Shown: positions 1 to 5,280, counted from the first letter of the stretch. The stretch is DNA of 5,280 nucleotides from Eubacterium sp. (GCA_024681495.1 JAILAS010000131.1:1-5280); one strand, 5' to 3'. Notes: generated from the letters alone by a model not told the origin. A program made the numbers and translations.

Positions 1-562
1 TGTCAACCAGCGAAAGCTCGCCCAAATACACGCTCCGGGCCGCGTCGGCTATGTACGGCGCGCGGTATCCCAGGGCGCAGGCCTTCAGGTCGTCGAGGGA
101 GGCCTCGCTTAGCGCCCGGGGAGTGGGAAACGCGGGAATCCCTTCCCTGTCCGTATTTCCGCCGAACCTCTCGCACAGAAGCTCCACAGACGTGGAGATC
201 GCCTTCATGGACTTGCGCTGCGATATAATGAAGCAGATGAGCGCTTCCCACGGGTCCTGCCGTAGTATCCTTATGCCCCGTCCGTAGCGCGCAGCTTCTG
301 TCAAAAACCCGTCCCCGGGAGCAATCCGCCCGATCACCGCGTCGTAGTCCTTACCCATGTCGAAGTAGTCCGACCAGATGTCCTCCCACTCTCCTTCGGA
401 GCAATCCGCCTCGACGGTGCTGTCGTCCACCTGCCCTAAGGTCACCGTCTTTTCGCCGTGAATGAACGTGAACCTCCCGTCTTCCCCGCGGCGCACCCTG
501 AACGTCTGCCCGCAGAAGGCAGTCTTTTCTATATCAAACTTATCGGTAAATTTTATCTTCAA
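1..562 (-). CDS. 8-oxoguanine DNA glycosylase (OGG family), N-terminal part, runs off left edge
   Basis: A base-excision repair enzyme of the OGG1/HhH-GPD type, predicted to remove oxidised guanine from DNA in the cytoplasm. The minus-strand frame is open for 187 codons from a TTG at 562-560. Residues 9-22 (FDIEKTAFCGQTFR) match the start of the OGG N-terminal domain. Residues 93-116 carry the junction to the HhH-GPD domain, with RILRQDPWEALICFIISQ (98-115), and LGYRAPYI (164-171) matches the usual LG(F/Y)RAxYI block. The helix-hairpin-helix, catalytic lysine and catalytic aspartate lie beyond the window and cannot be checked. TTG is chosen because the domain begins just after it, AAAGGAA sits 6 nt upstream, and no in-frame ATG occurs before residue 69. 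Oddity: the SxNNN segment that contacts the base opposite the lesion in OGG1 reads SQRKSM (114-119). The family call is strong; exact lesion specificity is uncertain. Confidence 0.86.
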   Translation of the reverse strand, partial: MKIKFTDKFDIEKTAFCGQTFRVRRGEDGRFTFIHGEKTVTLGQVDDSTVEADCSEGEWEDIWSDYFDMGKDYDAVIGRIAPGDGFLTEAARYGRGIRILRQDPWEALICFIISQRKSMKAISTSVELLCERFGGNTDREGIPAFPTPRALSEASLDDLKACALGYRAPYIADAARSVYLGELSLVD

Positions 563-568
563 GGCCGA

Positions 569-575
569 TTCCTTT
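569..575 (-). promoter_or_regulatory. Ribosome binding site deciding the TTG start of the glycosylase
   Basis: On the minus strand AAAGGAA lies 6 nt before the TTG at 562-560. It is the only good Shine-Dalgarno sequence near the 5' end of the OGG-type reading frame, and it supports a TTG start. Confidence 0.6.
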
Positions 576-586
576 CGGGCCGCCGC

Positions 587-604
587 ATTGCGCTTTAGCG
601 CGAT
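587..604. repeat. 18-bp imperfect inverted repeat in the glycosylase leader
   Basis: ATTGCGCTTTAGCGCGAT reads as an inverted repeat with five perfect inner pairs (GCGCT/AGCGC), one T-G mismatch, then two more matching pairs. It lies between the predicted glycosylase promoter and its ribosome binding site, so it could be a repressor operator or an RNA hairpin in the 5' untranslated region. No T-run follows it on either strand, so it does not look like an intrinsic terminator. Its function is unknown. Confidence 0.4.
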
Positions 605-652
605 GGGGGCAAATGTGGATTTGTGCCGGCGCAACACGCCGATTTGGTGACA

Positions 653-661
653 ATTATAGCA
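653..661 (-). promoter_or_regulatory. Extended -10 promoter element for the glycosylase gene
   Basis: The minus strand reads TGCTATAAT at 661-653: a perfect TATAAT preceded by the TGn extension. No recognisable -35 lies 16-18 bp upstream, which is tolerated in extended -10 promoters. The expected start of transcription near 646 gives a leader of roughly 84 nt before the TTG codon. Confidence 0.6.
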
Positions 662-681
662 CAATGCACGCCCCGTCGCAC

Positions 682-710
682 TTGCAAAGGGTGGGCAGTT
701 ACAGTAATAT
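682..710 (+). promoter_or_regulatory. Candidate sigma-A promoter for the ilvA-ridA-RR-HK operon
   Basis: TTGCAA (682-687) and TAATAT (705-710) are separated by exactly 17 bp, each matching 4 of 6 consensus bases. Transcription would start near 717, leaving a leader of about 75 nt. That is too short for a T-box or the usual leader-peptide attenuator, and none is seen. A TTAC-A-GTAA palindrome (699-707) overlaps the -10 and could be a binding site. An alternative -10, CATAAT (732-737), has no good -35. Confidence 0.35.
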
Positions 711-791
711 TAAGAAGAAAACTTTGAGTTACATAATAAGTCGATCCACGAGCGGACGAATGGAACCGCGTTTTCAGAAAGAAGGACAATC

Positions 792-2000
792 ATGACGTTG
801 GATAAGTTCGAAGAGGCATCCGAGAGGGTGCTGGAGGTCACCAGCGAGACGAAGCTGGTGTACAGCGAGTATCTGAGTTCCCAGACGGGCAATAAGGTCT
901 ACCTTAAGCCCGAGAACAATCAATACACCGGCGCCTACAAGGTGAGGGGCGCCTACTATAAGATAAGCACCCTCACGGACGAGGAGAGGGCGAAGGGCCT
1001 TATCACCGCATCCGCCGGCAATCACGCGCAGGGCGTGGCCTATGCCGCATCCCGCTACGGGGTGAAGGCCGTCGTCGTAATGCCGACCACCACGCCTCTT
1101 ATTAAGGTGAACCGCACCAAGGGCTACGGCGCCGAGGTGCTGCTCTACGGAGACGTGTACGACGAGGCGGCGAAGAAGGCCGAGGAGCTGGCGGAGGAGA
1201 AGGGCTACACCTTCATCCATCCGTTCAACGATCCCGTGGTGGCGACCGGGCAGGGCACCATCGCCATGGAGATATTTAAGGAGCTCCCGCTGGTGGAGTA
1301 CATCCTGGTTCCCATGGGCGGAGGCGGGCTCGCGTCGGGCGTTTCCACGCTGGCGAAGCTCCTGAACCCGAATATTAAGGTCATTGGCGTCGAGCCCTCG
1401 GGCGCGGCATGCGTGAAGGCGTCCATCGAGGCGGGCGAGGTGGTGACGGTCGAGAATGTATCCACCATCGCAGACGGTACCGCGGTGCAGACGCCGGGAG
1501 ATAAAATCTTCCCCTACCTTAAGGAGAACCTCGACGACGTGATCACGGTCGACGACGACGAGCTCATCGTTGCCTTCCTCGACATGGTCGAAAATCATAA
1601 GATGATAGTGGAGAACTCGGGGCTGCTCACCGTGGCGGCGCTGAATCACCTGAACGTTAAGGATAAGAAGATCGTCTCCATACTGAGCGGCGGAAACATG
1701 GACGTTATCACCATGTCGTCCGTGGTCCAGCAGGGACTCATCTTCAGGGACAGGATATTTACGGTTTCCGTGCTTTTGCCCGACAGACCGGGCGAGCTCT
1801 CCCGCGTGGCCGACCTCATTGCGAAGGAGCAGGGCAACGTCATCAAACTGGAGCACAATCAGTTCGTAACCACCAACAGAAACGCGGCAGTGGAGCTCAG
1901 GATTACGCTCGAGGCGTTCGGCACCGAGCACAAGCAGACCATAATCGAAGCGTTAGAAAAGGGCGGGTTCCGTCCGAGGCTGGTTACGGTTAAGTTATAG
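792..2000 (+). CDS. ilvA: Threonine ammonia-lyase (threonine dehydratase), PLP-dependent, with ACT domain
   Basis: Deaminates L-threonine to 2-oxobutyrate (and usually serine to pyruvate) through a 2-aminocrotonate/imine intermediate. This is the first step of isoleucine synthesis or a step in threonine catabolism. The catalytic fold II PLP domain spans about residues 15-315: the PLP lysine is K50 in TGAYKVRGA, SAGNHAQG is at 74-81, the phosphate-binding GGGGL at 176-180, and SGGN at 299-302. A single ACT-like domain follows at about 322-402 (from RIFTVSVLLPDRPGEL), so an allosteric effector is likely. The 402-residue length fits the medium-length Firmicutes form and is shorter than E. coli IlvA. 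AAGGA lies 5 nt before the ATG. The gene is first in the operon and directly precedes ridA, which processes its reactive product. Sequence does not settle whether it is the biosynthetic or the catabolic (TdcB-like) enzyme. Confidence 0.95.
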   Translation: MTLDKFEEASERVLEVTSETKLVYSEYLSSQTGNKVYLKPENNQYTGAYKVRGAYYKISTLTDEERAKGLITASAGNHAQGVAYAASRYGVKAVVVMPTTTPLIKVNRTKGYGAEVLLYGDVYDEAAKKAEELAEEKGYTFIHPFNDPVVATGQGTIAMEIFKELPLVEYILVPMGGGGLASGVSTLAKLLNPNIKVIGVEPSGAACVKASIEAGEVVTVENVSTIADGTAVQTPGDKIFPYLKENLDDVITVDDDELIVAFLDMVENHKMIVENSGLLTVAALNHLNVKDKKIVSILSGGNMDVITMSSVVQQGLIFRDRIFTVSVLLPDRPGELSRVADLIAKEQGNVIKLEHNQFVTTNRNAAVELRITLEAFGTEHKQTIIEALEKGGFRPRLVTVKL

Positions 2001-2004
2001 GAGG
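1999..2004 (+). promoter_or_regulatory. Strong ribosome binding site of ridA, overlapping the ilvA stop
   Basis: A perfect AGGAGG uses the last two bases of the ilvA TAG stop and stands 8 nt before the ridA ATG. This favours efficient re-initiation and coupled expression of the two enzymes. Confidence 0.8.
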
Positions 2005-2012
2005 TTAACATA

Positions 2013-2387
2013 ATGAAGACTGTTTCAACAGACAAGGCACCCGCAGCCATCGGCCCCTACTCTCAGGGGTACGTTCACGGCGACCTGTTTTTCGCCTCGG
2101 GCCAGATTCCGGTGGATCCGGCCACGGGAGAGGTGGTTTCGGGAGGCATAAAGGAGCAGACGAACCGCTCCTGTCAAAACCTCGGCGCGCTTCTGGAGGC
2201 TGCCGGCACGGATTTTGACCACGTATTAAAGACCACATGTTTTCTGGCCGACATCGCGGATTTCGCCGAGTTCAACGCGGAATACGAGAAGTATTTCACG
2301 TCTAAGCCCGCCAGGAGTTGTGTGGCGGTAAAGGATCTACCCAAGGGTGTGCTCTGCGAGATAGAGCTCATCGCCACGATGCCATGA
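2013..2387 (+). CDS. ridA: RidA-family 2-iminobutanoate/2-iminopropanoate deaminase
   Basis: Cytoplasmic enzyme of the YjgF/YER057c/UK114 family. It hydrolyses the enamine/imine intermediates released by threonine/serine dehydratases, speeding formation of 2-oxo acids and protecting PLP enzymes from 2-aminoacrylate. The 124 residues are the full family length. Diagnostic segments are GPYSQG (14-19), ASGQIPVDPATGE (28-40) and ARSCVAVKDLPKGVLCEIE (100-118). R101 and E116 align with the substrate-binding R105 and catalytic-site E120 of E. coli RidA/TdcF, and Y16 matches the conserved active-site tyrosine, so it should be an active RidA rather than an Rid paralogue lacking the arginine. The protein is expected to be a homotrimer. 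It follows ilvA by 12 nt and its TGA overlaps the ATG of the response regulator, so the regulator is likely translationally coupled to it. Confidence 0.95.
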   Translation: MKTVSTDKAPAAIGPYSQGYVHGDLFFASGQIPVDPATGEVVSGGIKEQTNRSCQNLGALLEAAGTDFDHVLKTTCFLADIADFAEFNAEYEKYFTSKPARSCVAVKDLPKGVLCEIELIATMP

Positions 2388-3070
2388 AAATTCTTGTTAT
2401 AGAAGACGAAGAAAAAATCTGCACCACCATCTACGACTGGTTCACCCGGGCGGGGGATTCGGTGGATATAGAAAACGACGGAAAGTCCGGCCTCGAGAGG
2501 GCGCTCTCGGGGGAGTACGACTGCGTCATTTTGGACCTCATGCTCCCAACCATGGACGGGTTCGAGGTTCTAAATGCGCTTCAGGAGAGCGGGGATGAGA
2601 CCCCGGTCATCATCCTGAGCGCCAGGGGAGATATCTCCGACAGGGTGGAGGGGCTCACCTCCGGCGCACGCGACTATCTGACCAAGCCGTTCGACTTCAG
2701 GGAGCTCGACGCCAGAGTCCGGATCATATCCGGAAAGAAATCCATGGGGATTAAGAGCGCCGGCACCCTTACATACGAGGAACTGGTCCTCAATCTGAAC
2801 AATTCCGAGATTAAGAATCACACCACGGGTAAGAACGTCCGGCTTTCTGCCAAGGAGTTCCACCTGATTGAGTACTTCATGAACAACCCGGGACAGACCC
2901 TTACCAAAGAACAGATCTTCGAGAGAATTTGGGGATACGACGCCGACATTGTCTACAACAATGCCGAGGTGTACATATCCTTCCTTAGGAAGAAATTGAA
3001 GTTCATCGAGGCCTCGACCACTATAGAGACCGTCAGGGGAATAGGTTATCGCCTGGGGAAGAGTCAATGA
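2384..3070 (+). CDS. OmpR/PhoB-family two-component response regulator
   Basis: DNA-binding regulator phosphorylated by the kinase encoded just downstream. Its 228 residues hold a receiver domain (1-115) and a winged-helix output domain (about 126-226). The acidic pocket is E7/D8, the phospho-acceptor D51 (VILDLMLP), the switch serine S79 (ILSA), the switch aromatic Y98 and the conserved lysine K101 (YLTKPF). The output domain shows LSAKEFHLIEYF (154-165), the recognition region (LTKEQIFERIWGY through VYISFLRKKL) and the C-terminal hairpin TVRGIGYRL (217-225). A start at 2318 is also open, but the receiver begins MKILVIEDEE at 2384, so that ATG is chosen. It overlaps the ridA stop as ATGA with no clear Shine-Dalgarno of its own. 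Regulators of this subfamily bind tandem direct repeats, and such a repeat occurs at 4241-4261. The specific regulon is unknown. Confidence 0.95.
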   Translation: MKILVIEDEEKICTTIYDWFTRAGDSVDIENDGKSGLERALSGEYDCVILDLMLPTMDGFEVLNALQESGDETPVIILSARGDISDRVEGLTSGARDYLTKPFDFRELDARVRIISGKKSMGIKSAGTLTYEELVLNLNNSEIKNHTTGKNVRLSAKEFHLIEYFMNNPGQTLTKEQIFERIWGYDADIVYNNAEVYISFLRKKLKFIEASTTIETVRGIGYRLGKSQ

Positions 3071-4239
3071 CAAAACGCCTTCGAAAAAAAATAATAATCC
3101 TGCTCATGGTGGTGTACTGCGTTTCGTTCGCGTTCATCGCGGCGGCCTACAACTACAGCTATTATCGGAACGGATATTCCACCGTGAGGGAGGATCTCTA
3201 CAGCCATTACAGGATTCTCGCCGAGACCGATGAGGATAATCCCGTCAACGTGGGTGGCATTCACGTTGTATCCAAGGACGATGACGGGAATCTCAGCCTC
3301 TATCGCGAGCGTCTCTCCGATACAGAGGAGGCCGAGCTCATAGAGACGGCCGAGTACATTCTCACCACGAAGCAAAAGAGCGGCCGAATCGGGCACTGGC
3401 AGTACGAGAACTCGGTCTACGGCGGTCAGCTTCTGATCGCTTTTTGTGATGTTACCGAGGAGATAGACGGAATGAAAAATCTGGTGGCCACGACTGTGGT
3501 CGTTGGGCTTCTGACCGTCTTTTTGTGGTACCTGTTCGTGTTTAGGTTTTCCAAATTCCTGGTCAGACCGCTGGAGACCGCCATGGAGAAGCAGAAGGAG
3601 TTCATGCTCTCGGCGGGTCACGAGCTAAAGACGCCGCTCACTGTCATAAGGAGCAGCCTGGACGTGATGCGGCAGGACGGTATGGAGAGCAAGTACCTGG
3701 ACTTCGCAATCGACGAGACCGACAGGATGAGCGGGCTGGTGACCGAGATTCTCGAGGTTTCGCGCCTGGAGGAAGGGTCGGGCGACAACGTGAAAAAGGA
3801 GAAGATCGACCTGAGTGCCGCGGTCAGAGGAGGCACGCTGCCGTTCGAGGCGCCCGCGTTTGAGAAGGGCGTGGAGATAACGGTCGATATCGAGGAAGGC
3901 ATTGAGATTAACGGAGACAAGTCCCGCATGGAGAGGCTCACGGGAATCTTTGTGGATAACGCGATAAAACACACCGAAAAGGGTGGACAGATTCGAGTGA
4001 TTCTGGAGAGGACCGGAGGCAGGATTATCCTGACGGTGGCCAATCAGGGAGAGGAGATTCCGGCCGAAGACAGGGAGAAGATTTTCGAGAAATTTTACAG
4101 GGTGGACAAGTCCCGAAACCGCGAGGAAGGGCGCTACGGACTGGGGCTTTCCATCGCCGCCGCCATTGCCTTCGACCACGGCGGGAAGATCACAGTGAAC
4201 TGCGAGGACGGGTGGACGTACTTTATGTTTTCTCTGTGA
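3067..4239 (+). CDS. Membrane sensor histidine kinase, cognate to the upstream regulator
   Basis: Inner-membrane kinase that autophosphorylates on histidine and passes phosphate to the regulator it overlaps by 4 nt (ATGA). Of 390 residues, TM1 is about 8-28, an extracytoplasmic sensor of about 110 residues follows (29-137), and TM2 is about 138-159. Only 25 residues separate TM2 from the phospho-acceptor H185 (SAGHELKTP, 182-190), so there is no HAMP domain. The HATPase_c domain has the N box (FVDNAIKHT, N298), a G1 box reading NQGEEIP (326-332) where the classical form is DxGxG, the F box (IFEKFYRVDKSR, 339-350) and the G2 box (GRYGLGLSIA, 355-364). The NxGxx form recurs in Firmicutes kinases, so activity is expected. 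The sensor region has no motif I recognise, and the ligand is unknown. The 3' end abuts the tandem repeat before the lipoprotein gene. Confidence 0.94.
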   Translation: MTKRLRKKIIILLMVVYCVSFAFIAAAYNYSYYRNGYSTVREDLYSHYRILAETDEDNPVNVGGIHVVSKDDDGNLSLYRERLSDTEEAELIETAEYILTTKQKSGRIGHWQYENSVYGGQLLIAFCDVTEEIDGMKNLVATTVVVGLLTVFLWYLFVFRFSKFLVRPLETAMEKQKEFMLSAGHELKTPLTVIRSSLDVMRQDGMESKYLDFAIDETDRMSGLVTEILEVSRLEEGSGDNVKKEKIDLSAAVRGGTLPFEAPAFEKGVEITVDIEEGIEINGDKSRMERLTGIFVDNAIKHTEKGGQIRVILERTGGRIILTVANQGEEIPAEDREKIFEKFYRVDKSRNREEGRYGLGLSIAAAIAFDHGGKITVNCEDGWTYFMFSL

Positions 4240-4240
4240 A

Positions 4241-4261
4241 TTCAAGGTTTTTTCAAGGTTT
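4241..4261 (+). promoter_or_regulatory. Tandem direct repeat, candidate operator for the OmpR-type regulator
   Basis: Two perfect copies of TTCAAGGTTT (4241-4250 and 4252-4261) repeat at 11-bp spacing, one helical turn. This is the geometry bound head-to-tail by OmpR/PhoB-family dimers. The second copy ends 18 bp before a TATAAC -10 and covers the position of the missing -35, as in class II activated promoters. A regulator gene of that family lies in the same gene cluster. The pairing of regulator and site is inference. Confidence 0.6.
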
Positions 4262-4279
4262 CAATATTATTTTCTAGCG

Positions 4280-4285
4280 TATAAC
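4280..4285 (+). promoter_or_regulatory. -10 element of the lipoprotein gene promoter
   Basis: TATAAC matches 5 of 6 consensus bases. The hexamer 17 bp upstream (GGTTTC, 4257-4262) does not resemble TTGACA and is occupied by the direct repeat, which suggests an activator-dependent promoter. Transcription would begin near 4292. An alternative -10, TATTAT (4265-4270), also lacks a -35. Confidence 0.45.
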
Positions 4286-4297
4286 AGGCAAACTGCG

Positions 4298-4304
4298 AAA
4301 GGAG
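4298..4304 (+). promoter_or_regulatory. Ribosome binding site of the lipoprotein gene
   Basis: AAAGGAG stands 8 nt before the ATG at 4313 and fixes the start of an ideal lipoprotein signal peptide. Confidence 0.75.
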
Positions 4305-4312
4305 ATATTTTA

Positions 4313-5280
4313 ATGAAACGTAAAATCCTTTCCGTTGCTCTCGCGGGAGCAATGGTTCTGTCTTTGGCAGCCTGTGGCAGCAGTAGCAGTTCTTCCTCCG
4401 GAAGCGCGACCAACCCCGACGCTACCGGCGATGCTACGAGCGACAGCACTAAGGCAGAAATCGAAGAAACACTGAACCTGGCCAACAACGACGAGTACAC
4501 ATGGAGCTATGATTCGAGCGCTGACGCTTGGATTATGTCCATCGTATCGGCTGTGGCCTACCCCGAAATTGCAGATGAGCAGGGAGTGTCCGTTTGCGTT
4601 CCCGGAGCTTATGTAACAGGTATTGATACCGACGACGACGGCGAGGCCGATGTTACTTCGGCCGACTACACCGAGGCCGTAAACGGTAATCTCGTAATCG
4701 ACTACGAGGCAGAGATTACCAGCGAGAACGGTCAGGTGTACACAGCCGCCACCGCGCCCTGCATACTCAACACCGGTGCGGCAGGTTACTCCTCGTCCAC
4801 CAATACCGAGGCAGCTACCACCTACGCAGCCGACGGCTACATCAACATAGCCTGCGGTAACAGAGGTAAGCAGGACACGGCTTCGGGCGACTCCGGAGAG
4901 ACTTATTACACAGGAGATGCTCCCTGTTGTCTGGTTGATCAGAAGAACGCGACCCGCTTCGTGAAGTACAACATTCTTCTGGGCAACCTCCCCGGCAGCG
5001 TGGATTACTTCGTATCCACCGGCGGCTCGGGCGGCGGAGCTCACGCAACAATGTTTGCTGCGACCTCCAATAACTCCGACTTCTACGACTACGAGATAGA
5101 GGCCGGCGCAGTAGGATGCTACAGGAACGAGGACGGATCCTATTCCACCACCGTAACCATCGACGGAACCGACTACGAGATCTCCGACGGTGCATGGGGC
5201 TGCGTGGCATACTCCGCCATCACCTCTCTCTACGAGGGCGACATGACCCTGGCATTCGAGTACTACATGGATACCACCTA
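4313..5280 (+). CDS. Secreted lipoprotein, tannase-like (subtype B) alpha/beta hydrolase, runs off right edge
   Basis: Predicted surface-anchored esterase; the window holds the first 322 codons with no stop. A lipoprotein signal peptide (MKRK, hydrophobic 5-20) ends in the lipobox LAAC with lipidated C21, followed by a Ser/Thr-rich linker (22-46). The rest resembles the serine-hydrolase fold of bacterial subtype-B tannases: YINIACGNRGK (176-186), a VDQKNATRFVKYN block (208-220), the nucleophile motif GGSGG in STGGSGGGAH (235-244, probable S239), and AYSAITSLYEGDMTLAFEYY (299-318), which parallels the tannase PI(T/A)DL segment. The catalytic Asp and His lie beyond the edge or cannot be assigned. 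DTDDDGEAD (105-113) looks like a calcium-binding loop. The mature part is very acidic: by hand count 47 Asp/Glu against 7 Lys/Arg. Substrate is unknown; galloyl or feruloyl esters are only a family-based guess. It has its own promoter and a likely operator for the upstream two-component system. Confidence 0.85.
   Translation, partial: MKRKILSVALAGAMVLSLAACGSSSSSSSGSATNPDATGDATSDSTKAEIEETLNLANNDEYTWSYDSSADAWIMSIVSAVAYPEIADEQGVSVCVPGAYVTGIDTDDDGEADVTSADYTEAVNGNLVIDYEAEITSENGQVYTAATAPCILNTGAAGYSSSTNTEAATTYAADGYINIACGNRGKQDTASGDSGETYYTGDAPCCLVDQKNATRFVKYNILLGNLPGSVDYFVSTGGSGGGAHATMFAATSNNSDFYDYEIEAGAVGCYRNEDGSYSTTVTIDGTDYEISDGAWGCVAYSAITSLYEGDMTLAFEYYMDTT

Noticed and set aside
690..791. T-box, riboswitch or leader-peptide attenuator for ilvA
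   Set aside because: The predicted leader is only about 75 nt and shows no specifier-loop or T-box sequence, no Ile/Thr codon run and no terminator hairpin.
613..795. 60-codon open frame across the intergenic region into the ilvA start
   Set aside because: No ribosome binding site and no recognisable domain; it spans predicted promoter elements.
774..1931. 385-codon open frame antisense to ilvA
   Set aside because: It lies wholly opposite a clear enzyme gene and its translation is low-complexity (His/Val/Leu/Arg-rich) with no domain. Codon bias of a GC-rich gene commonly keeps an antisense frame open.
2318..2383. Earlier ATG extending the response regulator by 22 residues
   Set aside because: The extension lies inside ridA in another frame and has no homology-like content, and the receiver domain starts exactly at the ATG at 2384 that overlaps the ridA stop.
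3547..3621. HAMP domain between TM2 and the histidine helix of the kinase
   Set aside because: Only 25 residues separate TM2 from H185, about half the length of a HAMP domain.
4240..4275. Intrinsic terminator after the kinase gene
   Set aside because: There are T-runs but no GC-rich stem before them; the sequence is a direct, not inverted, repeat. Readthrough from the operon into the lipoprotein gene is therefore possible.
4310..5044. 244-codon open frame antisense to the lipoprotein gene
   Set aside because: Gly/Val/Cys-rich shadow of a strongly supported lipoprotein with its own ribosome binding site, signal peptide and active-site motif.

Overview
The window looks like chromosomal DNA from a fairly GC-rich member of the Clostridia, probably Lachnospiraceae. 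The basis is protein style: a 402-residue threonine ammonia-lyase with a C-terminal ACT domain, an OGG-type glycosylase, a HAMP-less OmpR-partner histidine kinase, a tannase-like lipoprotein of a type I recall from that family, strong AGGAGG-type ribosome binding sites and frequent AGG arginine codons. The taxon is inference; no rRNA or marker gene is present.

Layout. (1) Bases 1-562, minus strand: the N-terminal 187 residues of an 8-oxoguanine DNA glycosylase, starting at TTG and running off the left edge. (2) Bases 563-791: a divergent intergenic region with a good extended -10 for the glycosylase, a plausible promoter for the rightward operon, and an inverted repeat in the glycosylase leader. 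(3) Bases 792-4239, plus strand: four tightly packed genes, namely threonine ammonia-lyase (ilvA), the enamine/imine deaminase ridA (12-nt gap), an OmpR-family response regulator (ATGA overlap with ridA) and its histidine kinase (ATGA overlap with the regulator). (4) Bases 4240-4312: a 73-nt gap holding two perfect 10-bp direct repeats at 11-bp spacing, followed by a good -10 with no -35. This is the layout expected of a promoter activated by an OmpR-type regulator. (5) Bases 4313 to the right edge: an acidic secreted lipoprotein with an alpha/beta-hydrolase GxSxG motif, resembling subtype-B tannases, cut by the window end.

How the genes may work together. IlvA releases a reactive enamine/imine from threonine or serine, and RidA hydrolyses it to the 2-oxo acid, so these two are a known metabolic pair. 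The regulator and kinase are a complete two-component system whose nearest obvious target is the lipoprotein esterase, through the tandem repeat. The odd point is that the signalling pair is translationally coupled to the amino-acid genes. It may simply share transcription, or it may tie surface ester hydrolysis to threonine/2-oxobutyrate metabolism; the sequence alone cannot decide. No mobile element, CRISPR array, tRNA, rRNA or convincing terminator was seen.
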